From assembly GCF_000703165.1 (NCBI RefSeq), contig NZ_JNLQ01000001.1:124001-188000 (forward strand): DNA of 64,000 nt, in the 5' to 3' direction. Of the stretch, positions 52,898 through 61,400 are shown in pieces. Within the stretch, counting starts at the first letter, position 1. Every line of letters starts with the position of its first letter. Source of the DNA: Butyrivibrio sp. AE3004. GTDB lineage: Bacteria; Bacillota; Clostridia; Lachnospirales; Lachnospiraceae. Under the pieces are notes generated by a model. That model had not been told where the DNA came from. It saw only the letters and a program-made list of their open reading frames with translations, and did not search any database. Both the position numbers and the translations under genes were made by a program.

Positions 52898-53088
52898 TCT
52901 TCATTACACTCCTCTTTTGAATTATTATTAAGCTCTTCAGCTTTATCTTTTAATCTAGTTGACAGTTGCATCAGATCCACATAATGTACGGACCATTTAT
53001 ACATGCCATTAGTTACGAGAACGAATGTGTCATACTTAGCTACGACAGTTGCCAATGTTGATTTGGTAGTAACACCTGTTGCTACTTG
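52894..53088 (-). pseudogene. 5'-truncated gene in the excisionase-like trio
   Basis: An open frame of 64 codons ends in TGA overlapping the next ATG. It reads VVAKYDTFVLVTNGMYKWSV and ends in an acidic NNNSKEECNEE. There is no good start codon (ATG at 53004 or TTG at 53055 would leave a short product) and an in-frame stop lies at 53089-53091. Likely the end of a longer gene cut off by rearrangement next to the ORF6N gene. Confidence 0.45.
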
Positions 53089-53259
53089 TCAATAGTATCC
53101 TGTACTTTTTCTTGTGGGAATTCTGAAAAACCGCTCAAAATCTAGGCTGGTGCAACATGCCTTTTTATGAAAAAAATGTAGAGAATTTCTTTGATATATG
53201 GTATTCTATCCACAGGCTGTTTGATGTCGCAGCCATATAACATTTCGAGGATAACAACA

Positions 53260-54186
53260 GTGGCAAAAGAAAAAGATACAGAAAAAAATGAAATCACTCC
53301 AGTATCCGAAACCGTGATACGGAGCCTAATTTACACAGTCCGTGGGCAACAGGTTATGTTGGACAGTGACTTGGCTATGCTATATCAAGTCGAGACCAGA
53401 AGGCTTAACGAAAGTGTGAAGCGTAATATCGGTCGTTTCCCAGAGTCTTTTTGCTTTCAAATGACCAAAGAAGAATATAATTCTTTGAAGTCGCAAATTG
53501 CGACATCAAACAATGAAGGTCGTGGTGGACGCAGAAAGCTCCCTTACTGCTTTACAGAGCCAGGTATAGCCATGCTATCCGCTGTTCTCCACAGTGATAC
53601 TGCTGTAAATGTCAGCGTCCGTATAATGAATACTTTCGTTGAAATGCGTAGATTTATATCTAACAACGCTTTGCTATTTGAAAAAATCAGCAATGTCGAA
53701 TTGAAGCAGTTGGAGTTCCAAAAGGAGACCGATGCAAAATTCGATAAAGTATTCGATTACATTTCAGATCATGCTGAGTCAGAACAAAAAATATTCTACG
53801 ATGGTCAGATTTACGACGCTTTCAGCCTTATAGCTTCTCTTATCCAAAAAGCAAAGAAAAGCCTGTCACTGATTGATGGATACGTTGATATTAAGACGCT
53901 GAATCTTCTTGCCAAGAAAAAGAAGGGTGTAGCCGTAACAATATACACTCACCCAAAAACGACTTTGAGCCAGACTGATATCAGTAATTTTAACCGCCAA
54001 TACCCCAGTCTTACAGTCAAAGGAACAACCATATTCCATGACCGTTTTTTGGTAATCGATGATACTGATGTGTATCATATTGGTGCCTCTATCAAGGACG
54101 CTGGCACTAAATGCTTCGGAATAACATTGATCCAGGATAAACAAATGGCTAGCGACCTAATCAAGAGACTAAAAACAATAAAATAA
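53260..54186 (+). CDS. ORF6N-domain protein with PLD-like C-terminus
   Basis: A 308-residue protein. The N-terminal ORF6N (KilA-N-like) DNA-binding domain has VMLDSDLAMLYQVETRRLNE, VKRNIGRFPESFCFQMT and GGRRKLPYCFTEPGIAMLS. A coiled linker follows, then a phospholipase-D-like domain with FHDRFLVIDD and HIGASIKDAGTKCFGI. Start chosen at GTG 53260, with GAGG 9 nt upstream; an ATG at 53191 lacks a site. Found widely on prophages and in Firmicute genomes; function unknown. A palindrome inside the gene recurs just after its stop. Confidence 0.82.
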   Translation: MAKEKDTEKNEITPVSETVIRSLIYTVRGQQVMLDSDLAMLYQVETRRLNESVKRNIGRFPESFCFQMTKEEYNSLKSQIATSNNEGRGGRRKLPYCFTEPGIAMLSAVLHSDTAVNVSVRIMNTFVEMRRFISNNALLFEKISNVELKQLEFQKETDAKFDKVFDYISDHAESEQKIFYDGQIYDAFSLIASLIQKAKKSLSLIDGYVDIKTLNLLAKKKKGVAVTIYTHPKTTLSQTDISNFNRQYPSLTVKGTTIFHDRFLVIDDTDVYHIGASIKDAGTKCFGITLIQDKQMASDLIKRLKTIK

Positions 54187-54189
54187 TTT

Positions 54190-54216
54190 TTGATGTCGCA
54201 TTTTGCGATATCAAAC
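54190..54216. repeat. Palindrome shared with the ORF6N coding sequence
   Basis: TTGATGTCGCA-TTT-TGCGATATCAA lies directly after the ORF6N stop. Inside the gene (53493-53517) TTGAAGTCGCA-AAT-TGCGACATCAA is nearly the same; over 30 bases only four differ. A half copy TTTGATGTCGCA stands before the start (53220-53231). Confidence 0.6.
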
Positions 54217-54230
54217 AAATACAGTATTCA

Positions 54231-54261
54231 AAAGAGCCGGAACAAAAATCGGCTCTTTTTG
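54231..54261 (+). terminator. Terminator of the ORF6N gene
   Basis: AAAGAGCCG / CGGCTCTTT stem followed by five T, 45 bp after the stop. Confidence 0.8.
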
Positions 54262-54375
54262 TTATGCGCAATCTGCCTTCAGCACCCTTTTCAGCTTCTG
54301 TGAAAAGGTCTGTCCCTGCTCCTTGAAATGAAGATTGGCACTATAGGTTGTCTTGCCTATAGTGCGTGATATCGT
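54262..54375 (-). pseudogene. Remnant of a TnpW-like transposon protein
   Basis: The open frame ends TISRTIGKTTYSANLHFKEQ then SQKLKRVLKADCA. It resembles the TnpW family of small proteins encoded by Lachnospiraceae conjugative transposons (RxIGxTxYxVNxxF...KI.RLI). The N-terminal part of the frame runs antisense to the phage fragment, so the true gene is cut. Start lost. Confidence 0.45.
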
Positions 54376-54389
54376 GCTTGTGGGCAAAG

Positions 54390-54620
54390 ATGAAGCGCAT
54401 GTATGATCCCACTCGTGAATACATCCCCCGCTCTTCTCGTCCTGAATGGTCTGCAGTAGGTCTACTCGGTAAACTTGTCTGCATAGACGATGGTACAGCA
54501 CAGGTAAATTCCTATGTTAAAGTTAACGACAATTCCATTGCCACAGCTTCAACAGAACGTACAAAATATCGTGTAATGGAACGTCTTGACGAGTCACACA
54601 TCAAAATCATGATCCTGTAA
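54390..54620 (+). pseudogene. Phage tail-fibre remnant (peptidase G2 autoproteolytic domain end)
   Basis: A plus-strand frame of 76 codons reads YDPTREYIPRSSRPEWSAVG, then LLGKLVCIDDGTAQVNSYV and YRVMERLDESHIKIMIL. It matches the C-terminus of phage tail proteins with the peptidase G2 (IMC) domain. The rest of the tail gene is absent. Evidence of a former prophage here. Confidence 0.6.
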
Positions 54621-54702
54621 TTTTCATTGAATCACATTACTTAAACATGTTATATTATTAATCGAGGATTACCTCATAGTCCTCATAAGTTTTTTGTTTC
54701 TT

Positions 54703-54728
54703 GGAGCACGAGTGGCCACTCGTGCTCC
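54703..54728. repeat. Perfect 26-bp palindrome before the resolvase-like gene
   Basis: GGAGCACGAGTGG is followed at once by its exact reverse complement CCACTCGTGCTCC, with no loop and no T run. It ends 29 bp before ATG 54758. The absence of a loop argues against a terminator and for a dimer-binding site. Confidence 0.7.
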
Positions 54729-54757
54729 TATAACATGTAACAAAAGGAATCTCAAAC

Positions 54758-55381
54758 ATGGAAAAAATCTTTGGCTATATCCGTTATTATAAAAACGATA
54801 CAGAAAAAGACTTACAACAGTTAGATTCACAGCTCCGTTCCCTTGGAGTAACTAACGATAAGCTTATTTTCCATGAATTTGATAAGGGTACCAACAAGTA
54901 CAATACAATGTACAAAGAAATCCTACATCGGTCCACACCCGGTGACACAATCATCACCACAGACTACACACGTATCTCCTATTCTCCCGTTAGCTTATAT
55001 AACCTTTTCAACACAATCAAAGAATATAAACTCCGTTTAATCATAGGAAATATCACTTTTGACTGTCGTGATGACACACTCTCCGACCATACAAAAGGTA
55101 TGCTTGATATGTTATCCATCATAAATGATATGGTATCTGATGCTTCTGAGAAACGGTCAAGTATAGCTGAAAGTAAAGGGAATAAACTCGGAAGAAATGC
55201 TCTGCAATATGATGATTTACCTGAGGATTTCAGGAAGCTTTACCCAGCTATAAAGAATAAAGATGTCAGTACTACTGATGTCGCAAAGAAGTTAAACGTA
55301 TCAAGGAGAACTGTTTATCACTACATTTACATAGCTAAGGATTACGAGAAAGAAAATCATATAGACCTTTGTATTTCATAG
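54758..55381 (+). CDS. Serine-recombinase (resolvase) homologue without catalytic residues
   Basis: A 207-residue protein aligned with resolvase/invertase enzymes. GYIRYYKNDTEKDLQQLDSQ is at the start, where GYARVSTxDQ is expected; the catalytic Ser is Tyr. The FDRPxxxxL Arg is lost (KYNTMYKEIL), and DRLxR reads YTRISYS. The long helix (EKRSSIAESKGNKLGR) and C-terminal HTH (STTDVAKKLNVSRRTVYHYI) are intact. It should still bind DNA and dimerise but not cut. AGGA lies about 10 nt before ATG 54758. Preceded by a 26-bp palindrome and followed by an 18-bp-stem terminator, so a self-contained unit; a transcription regulator made from a recombinase is plausible. Confidence 0.75.
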   Translation: MEKIFGYIRYYKNDTEKDLQQLDSQLRSLGVTNDKLIFHEFDKGTNKYNTMYKEILHRSTPGDTIITTDYTRISYSPVSLYNLFNTIKEYKLRLIIGNITFDCRDDTLSDHTKGMLDMLSIINDMVSDASEKRSSIAESKGNKLGRNALQYDDLPEDFRKLYPAIKNKDVSTTDVAKKLNVSRRTVYHYIYIAKDYEKENHIDLCIS

Positions 55382-55395
55382 AAATATCACAGATC

Positions 55396-55442
55396 AAAAC
55401 AGCAGTATGAATGGACCAATCAATCATTCATACTGCTGTTTT
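55396..55442 (+). terminator. Terminator of the resolvase-like gene
   Basis: Perfect 18-bp stem AAAACAGCAGTATGAATG / CATTCATACTGCTGTTTT, starting 15 bp after the stop. Confidence 0.85.
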
Positions 55443-55490
55443 AGTTTGCGATTAACACAAGCATTCACGTGACAGGAGGAAACAGAATTC

Positions 55491-56633
55491 ATGAATAAAA
55501 CCGATAAACAATTCATCTACCTAGATAACTCAGCCACTACCCCACTCTATCCTGAAGTATTAGATGCAATGCTACCCTACCTTACAGCATCCTACGGTAA
55601 TCCATCATCCCTTTACCCATTAGGTCGTAAAGCACACGCAGCAATAGAACATACCCGTTCCATAATAGCATCACTTATAAACGCTTCCCCTGAAGAAATC
55701 TATTTCACATCAGGTGCCACAGAGTCAAACAACTGGGTATTCTATATGAATGCAGATAAAAAATGTCTCTGTACGGCGATAGAACACGCTTCAGTGATAA
55801 ATCAGCCGAATATATTCACTTTTAACGTCACACAGGAAGGATTTGTTGATACTTCTATGCTGGATTACACGCTTATGGATAATCCGTTTGAGCTTGTATC
55901 AACTATGCTTGCGAACAATGAAATAGGATCAATACAAGACATACAGACCATAGGTGAAATATGTCATAAGCATAACGTCAAATATCATGTGGATGCTACT
56001 CAGGGGTTATGCTATCTTCCCATAGATGTAAAGAAGTCACATATAGATTATCTTTCCGCTTCTGCGCATAAGATTCATGGACCAAAAGGTGTTGGATTCC
56101 TATACATAAATAAAGATGAAAACAAGGACATATCTTCTGACATCACACCTCTCATGTACGGTGGAGGACAAGAGCAAGGTCTCAGACCAGGCACAGAAAA
56201 TGTCGCTGGAATTGTAGGCTTTGGTAAAGCTATTGAAGTAATGATGCAAAGACGTGAAGATGATTTGCAAAAGCTGACTAAACTTAGAAACTATATGCAT
56301 TACCAGATTATGAATACCATAGATGATGTAGAGATAAATGGCACATATGATTTTGACAGAAGGCTTCCCGGAAATCTTAATTACTGTTTTGCTGATATAA
56401 AATCTGATGAACTTGTTGAAATGCTTTCAGAGAAAGGAATCTACTGTTCAACCGGTTCAGCATGCCATAATGGAAGTGGTAAACCGAGTCATGTTCTTAA
56501 GGCTATCGGTTTAACTGACAAACAAGCCATGAGCAGTGTAAGGTTTAGCTTAGGTCCTGATCTGGATAAAACAGATATAGATGTGGTTGTACAGACAGTG
56601 ATCAACTGTGTATATACACTCAGAAAGTACTAA
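55491..56633 (+). CDS. Cysteine desulfurase (NifS/IscS/DndA-like)
   Basis: A 380-residue PLP enzyme that takes sulfur from cysteine. LDNSATTPLYPEVLDAM opens it. TSGATESNN, VDATQGLCYLPID and SASAHKIHGPKGVGF with Schiff-base K194 follow. The active-site Cys325 lies in CSTGSACHNGSGKPSHVL. Length and order are normal. AGGAGG precedes ATG 55491. It has its own terminator and no scaffold (IscU), thiI/mnmA or dnd genes next to it, so the sulfur acceptor is unknown. It sits among mobile-element genes and between the two catalytically changed proteins. Confidence 0.9.
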   Translation: MNKTDKQFIYLDNSATTPLYPEVLDAMLPYLTASYGNPSSLYPLGRKAHAAIEHTRSIIASLINASPEEIYFTSGATESNNWVFYMNADKKCLCTAIEHASVINQPNIFTFNVTQEGFVDTSMLDYTLMDNPFELVSTMLANNEIGSIQDIQTIGEICHKHNVKYHVDATQGLCYLPIDVKKSHIDYLSASAHKIHGPKGVGFLYINKDENKDISSDITPLMYGGGQEQGLRPGTENVAGIVGFGKAIEVMMQRREDDLQKLTKLRNYMHYQIMNTIDDVEINGTYDFDRRLPGNLNYCFADIKSDELVEMLSEKGIYCSTGSACHNGSGKPSHVLKAIGLTDKQAMSSVRFSLGPDLDKTDIDVVVQTVINCVYTLRKY

Positions 56634-56651
56634 TTTTCAATGTAACTTATA

Positions 56652-56696
56652 AGCCCTATAGGATTAGTAATTAAAATCCTATAGGGCTATTTTTTT
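56652..56696 (+). terminator. Terminator of the cysteine desulfurase gene
   Basis: Perfect 14-bp stem AGCCCTATAGGATT / AATCCTATAGGGCT followed by ATTTTTTT. Confidence 0.85.
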
Positions 56697-56710
56697 CGAC
56701 ACATGATTCA

Positions 56711-56719
56711 TGCTATAAT
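56711..56719 (+). promoter_or_regulatory. Extended -10 promoter of the structured RNA
   Basis: TGCTATAAT is a perfect extended -10 (TGnTATAAT). The -35 region is only T-rich. A start near 56725 is expected, reading right, toward and against the 3' end of the TnpB-like gene. Confidence 0.6.
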
Positions 56720-56724
56720 ATCCA

Positions 56725-56898
56725 CAGGTTGAATTAGCACCCTTCCGCAAGGAGAAAGGTTTATGGAAATCAGCCAGTGTCTGTTATGCTCTTGTTGACA
56801 GAAGAAACTGACGTACATAGCCACTGTTTTACAGTCTAAAGGATTGACAACTAAATATAAAAAAGTCAAAAAGTCAGTGCCCAGGCATTGATTTTTTT
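56725..56898 (+). ncRNA. Structured ~170-nt RNA, guide-RNA-like, convergent with the TnpB-like gene
   Basis: Between an extended -10 promoter and a terminator lie three local hairpins: CCTTCC-GCAA-GG..AAGG (56741-56759, GNRA loop); CAGTGTCTGT with ACAGAAGAAACTG (56775-56810); ACTGT-TTT-ACAGT (56823-56835). Then AAAGGATTGACAAC (56838-56851), an A-rich 20-mer, and the terminator TCAGTGC-CCAG-GCATTGA plus seven T (56874-56898). The terminator pairs better as RNA of this strand (G-U pairs that become A-C mismatches on the other). Scaffold first, unstructured spacer-like stretch last, is the layout of TnpB omega-RNAs and Cas12f guides. An 11-codon ORF (MEISQCLLCSC at 56763) with AGGAG upstream is an alternative: a leader peptide. 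Confidence 0.5.
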
Positions 56899-56903
56899 GT
56901 TGC

Positions 56904-58298
56904 CTATTTCATCTCAAAAAGTTCCTTTGCATAAAAATCCCTATAATCCTCTATCTTCGAATCAATATGCAGTTTACATTTTTTTAAACCATCATATCCC
57001 CTCTGCTGAAGCTTCATATCCATAAGACTAACGATCATAGCTGGGGCATTTTCCATTATAGCTTTACCAGCTTTCTTTTTGCTCTTAGCTGTTCCCCTTT
57101 TCGTCAGTTCTTCACCTTCAGAAAACGTCTGTCTTGCAGCAGCTCTTGAAAATGAATAATCATTGATATTGATATCATGTCCCATTTCCAAAATCTCATT
57201 TGCGATCATGTTTGCTCGTATCTTACGTTTCTCACCTTGGATACGTCTGATATCCGCCAGTCGAGCTTTAGCTTTCATGTAGTTATTAGAATAATTCCAC
57301 TTTAGGGAAATACGATGTTTATTTTCATAAACACCCTTTTTAATGGTCCCGTCTTCATTAAAATTTTCCGCATTGCTGATACGTTTGGATCTGTCCATGA
57401 ACTGCTGCAGTTCACCAATATCCTTTTCCCTGTCATCATGCAGTCGGATATTTATTTTTTCGATATTCTCCCCATCAAAAACAGTAATGGATGTAGTATC
57501 TATGTATACCCCAAGCTTTTTATCTCCTATTGGATGCAGAGTTTTCCCATCATTATCCTTCTTTATATATGGAGCACCATCGACAACAAGCTGAACGGCA
57601 TAGCGGCTTCTGCCCTTTATGTTCTTTCTAATAAGACGGACAACCTTTATGTCATGCTCTATCATCTTCATAAGATATATATCTTTACGGTCTAATATAA
57701 GAGGCATCATCAGATTCTTCCCAGCTTTAGACCTATATGAACACCAATACTCCTCATCAGGACTCATGTTTTTAACGGATTTGCCCTTCTTATTTGCAAT
57801 GACCATACCGCTTAGATTGTTGGTTATCAGGGTATGCAATTCTCCGGGCTTTTTGAAATAAACCTTTTTAGCATTTCCGTAGATTTTCTTCTGAAAAGCA
57901 GCCCACATAGGAATTCCAATAGAACGTATTACTACATTTGATGGGATAACATCTGCAAAATGCTTGGCATGTATAGAAGCTATGCTACGAAAATGGAAAT
58001 CTGTAAAACCATTATCCATCATGAGTTGTTTTTCCTGTTGCACAGCCTGCTTGTATTCAAGAGAATTCTTGAGTTCTTTCTTCTTTTCTTTGTCAGTTTC
58101 TCTGTAAGCTTGATAAATGGTGTCGATACACTTCTTATATTCAACAGAATTAAGCATCTTCTCATATGTCTTGATACGTTCAGAAAGCATAGCATTATAA
58201 ATACTGCGACATATCTCCATACGTTTCTCAAGTAAATCTTCCTGCCACTTTTCAGTTTTAAGGGGAATTGTAATTGTTGTGACTTTAGAGTTTGGCAT
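56904..58298 (-). CDS. TnpB/Cas12-like RuvC protein, probably nuclease-compromised
   Basis: A 464-residue protein of the TnpB (IS200/IS605 OrfB)/Cas12 group. The RuvC-I Asp is kept (D267, KLGVYIDTTSITVF). The family's NFNEDGTIKKG and the following helical SNNYMKAKARLADIRRIQGE are present. At the RuvC-II position, where relatives have Glu before xMxF, there is Asn379 (HDININDYSF). The CxxC zinc ribbon before RuvC-III is missing; a YRDFYAK near the end may hold the third Asp. DNA cutting is therefore doubtful, while RNA-guided binding could remain. Start ATG 58298 has GGGAGG 7 nt upstream. A structured RNA unit converges on its 3' end. Could also be simply a decaying transposase. Confidence 0.7.
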   Translation of the reverse strand: MPNSKVTTITIPLKTEKWQEDLLEKRMEICRSIYNAMLSERIKTYEKMLNSVEYKKCIDTIYQAYRETDKEKKKELKNSLEYKQAVQQEKQLMMDNGFTDFHFRSIASIHAKHFADVIPSNVVIRSIGIPMWAAFQKKIYGNAKKVYFKKPGELHTLITNNLSGMVIANKKGKSVKNMSPDEEYWCSYRSKAGKNLMMPLILDRKDIYLMKMIEHDIKVVRLIRKNIKGRSRYAVQLVVDGAPYIKKDNDGKTLHPIGDKKLGVYIDTTSITVFDGENIEKINIRLHDDREKDIGELQQFMDRSKRISNAENFNEDGTIKKGVYENKHRISLKWNYSNNYMKAKARLADIRRIQGEKRKIRANMIANEILEMGHDININDYSFSRAAARQTFSEGEELTKRGTAKSKKKAGKAIMENAPAMIVSLMDMKLQQRGYDGLKKCKLHIDSKIEDYRDFYAKELFEMK

Positions 58299-58357
58299 TG
58301 TGAGTCCTCCCATAAGAATATTTATAGTTTAGCACGGCTGGAAGAATGACGCAAAAA

Positions 58358-58389
58358 GGAGAGCCGGTACCATAAGATACCGACTCTCC
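58358..58389 (-). terminator. Terminator of the large surface protein gene
   Basis: GGAGAGCCGGTA / TACCGACTCTCC stem with one mismatch and a five-T run on the minus strand, about 65 bp past the stop. Confidence 0.8.
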
Positions 58390-58452
58390 GAACAAATATT
58401 AGATAATGCTTATACTAAATTTTTTTCGATAGTCCGTTTAAGACCTTAAATA

Positions 58453-61400
58453 TTACTTTTTCTTACTTGTCTTCTTGTTGAACTTCTTAACAAGTTTAAC
58501 TCTACCCTTCTTGTAAGCCTTTGACTTCTTGAGGTTCTTGATGTTGGTCTTCTTGTTCTTACCGGTAATCTTGATCTGTGTTCCCTTCTTAGCCTTCAGG
58601 AGTGACTTGAATGCGCTCTTTGAAAGCTTAGCATCCTTAACAGAGATGTACTTAACCTTACTGTTTGCGAATGCCTTAGGATCGATGCTTGTGATGTTTC
58701 CGGTAATGTTGATCTGAGTAACATCAGAATCTGCAAACGCATTAGCTGCGATAGAAGTTACCTTGTACTCGTTACCAGCAGAATCCTTAACGGTTGCAGG
58801 AATTGCGCATGTTCCAGACATGTCGGCTGTTCCCTTGAAGGATACTTCGAACTTCTCAGGATTTGTTACTACATAACCGGTTTCTTTACCTGTTGTAGCA
58901 TCCTTAAGTTCTGTGCCAGCTGCGGGAGCCTTACCTGTTGTAGAACCATCAGACTTCTTGTCAGCGTCAGCCTTAGCTGCCTTAGCTGCTGCGGTTGCAT
59001 CTGTAGCTGCCTTGAGGTCTTCATCAGTTGCGCCAGCTGCCTTTGCTGCTGCGATTGCATCGTCAGCTGCCTTGATGTTAGCTTCTGTAGGAGCTGCCTT
59101 TGCTGCCTCAGCTGCCTTGTTAGCTGCTGTGATTGCATCTGCCTTTGCTGCATCCTTATCATCAGCTGCCTTCTTAGCTGTCTCTGCGCTTGCTACCTTA
59201 GTAGAAGCATCTGCAAGATCTTCATCAGAAGCTCCTGCTGTCTTAGCATCTTCGATTGCCTTCTTAGCTGCTGCAATATTATCTGCTGTAGGCTCTGATT
59301 CTGCCTTCTTAGCTGCATCGTTAGCTGCTGTGATTGCATCTGCCTTAGCCTTTGCCTTATCAGCTGCGTCCTTAGCTGCCTTAGCTGCCTTAGCTGCAGT
59401 TGCTGCTGCTTCATTAGTTGCTTTTGCTTCAGTTACGAGTGCTTCAGCATCAGTTGTATCAAGACCAAGATCCTTTGCTGACTTAATAGCATCATCAGCT
59501 GCCTTAGCTGCTGCATCTGCCTTTGCGATTGCTTCATCAGCTGCCTTGATGTTCTCAGCTGTAGGAGCTTTTTCTGCTGCATCAGCTGCCTTCTTAGCTG
59601 CTTCTGCTGCTGCTTTTGCTGCATCTGCTGCATCATTTGCTGCGTTGATAGCATCTGCCTGCTCCTCGGTTTCAGAAACACTTACTTTGCATGTTGCGCT
59701 GTAGTTTCCAGATGTTGCAGTAATTATTACATCTGCGGTTGTAGCTGCAACGGGCTCTATAGTAGCCGTTCCATCACCATTATCAGTGAGTTTAACATAT
59801 TTTCCATTTGTATCACTTGAAGTCCAGATAAGCTCATCTGCTGTGTATGAAGGTGTTCTTGTTGCAGTGATTGTTGCACTGTCACCACCTACTGCAAGAG
59901 CAATTGCTGACTCATCAATGTCAATTGATGTTGTCGGAGCAGTAGCAATAACATTTACATTAACAATCTTAGAAAGTGTCTTATAAGTAGCTGTTACAGC
60001 AACTGCAGCTGTTGTAACCTTAAGACCACTTATCTTGTTACCATCAATCTTTACAAATTCTTCATCTGCAGAATTGATTTTCAAAGTAATATCATCAGTT
60101 ACATCTTCGATACCATTCATGGCTGTTAATTCAAGAGCACCATTTACAGCTACATTCTGTGCTGTTGTGTATGTTCCACCATTTGCAGGTTCTGCTCCTG
60201 CTCCGGCGAGTTTTGATCCTTCACTGTAAAGGACAAGATTTGCTGCGTTTACAGTAAGAGTAATTGTTGCATCCTTAATGTCCTTATCTGTTGCATCAAA
60301 CTTGATTGTAGCAGTACCAACAGCCTTAGCAGTTACAAGACCGGATGTATTTACTGTTGCAACGGATGAGTTACTTGAAGTCCACTCACCTTCAACATCC
60401 TTACCACCTGCAAGTGCATAGTATGCTCTAACATTTCCTACAGAAAGAGCATCTTTCTTGACATCTGATACTCTAGATCCGGTAGAATCATCATAGAAAA
60501 GTTCTGTTTCTTTCGTAGACTTAACTGTTACAATGTAAGCAGTTGAATTCTTCCATGTCTTTCCATCGATTGTACCAGTTACTGTAATGTTAGATGTACC
60601 CGGAGCAATGCCCTTAAGTGTTCCAGTTGCAGAATCAATTGTTACTCTTGAAGGTGTATTACTTGTAAATGTGAATTCTCCCTCAAGCTGTTCGCCATCA
60701 ACAAATACACCAAGGGTTCTTTCTTCACCTTCATAGATAGTAAGTTTGTTTGCAGATGTGTTATCGTAATCATCAACTGCTGCAATTGTAGGAGTAGCTT
60801 TAGCAGGTTCTGAAACAGAAACCACGATTGTTTTTGAAAGTTTTCCGTACTTCGCAGTTACATTAGCGGTACCTTTACCAACCGCTGTAATAACACCACC
60901 ATCGAATGTCGCAACATTCTCATCGTCAGATGTAAATGTTGTTTCTTCGTTTGAGGTCATATCTACAGTATCAACTTTAACAGCAATGTTTACATAGTCA
61001 CCAACTGTGAGTGTTGCGGTTGTTACAGGTGATTTACTATCAAGTGCACCAGCAACGCCCTTACCACTTGCTGTCTTACCATTTTTGGACTCCAACGTCA
61101 TGGATGCAGCTGCAACATTAACTGTAATCTGTGCGCTCTTAACAGCTGTTCCTTCACTTGGTGTATACTTAGCTTCTACTTTATATGTTCCGCTTGCAGT
61201 AGCCTTGAAAGCACCGCCTACAGCAGTTGCTGTATCTGCTACAGTTGTGCCGTCTGCTTTATATACAGTCCATTCTACATCACTGTCACCTGATATATCC
61301 TTTGTTCCGGCGCCAAGTCTTGTTGCTTTGAGCTGTTTAGCGATATTGAGATAAGCAGTTCCTGTAGCTGCACCATCAATTGAAGCAGTTACAGTATCAT

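Noticed and set aside
56835..56851. AAAGGATTGACAAC as the end of a CRISPR direct repeat
   Set aside because: Only one copy was found in the window, so there is no array; the guide-RNA idea is kept only as a single-unit transcript.
58913..59704. A 263-codon plus-strand open frame, Ala/Ser-rich
   Set aside because: It is antisense to the alanine-rich stalk of the surface protein. GCN-rich codons give an open complementary frame; there is no ribosome binding site and no domain.
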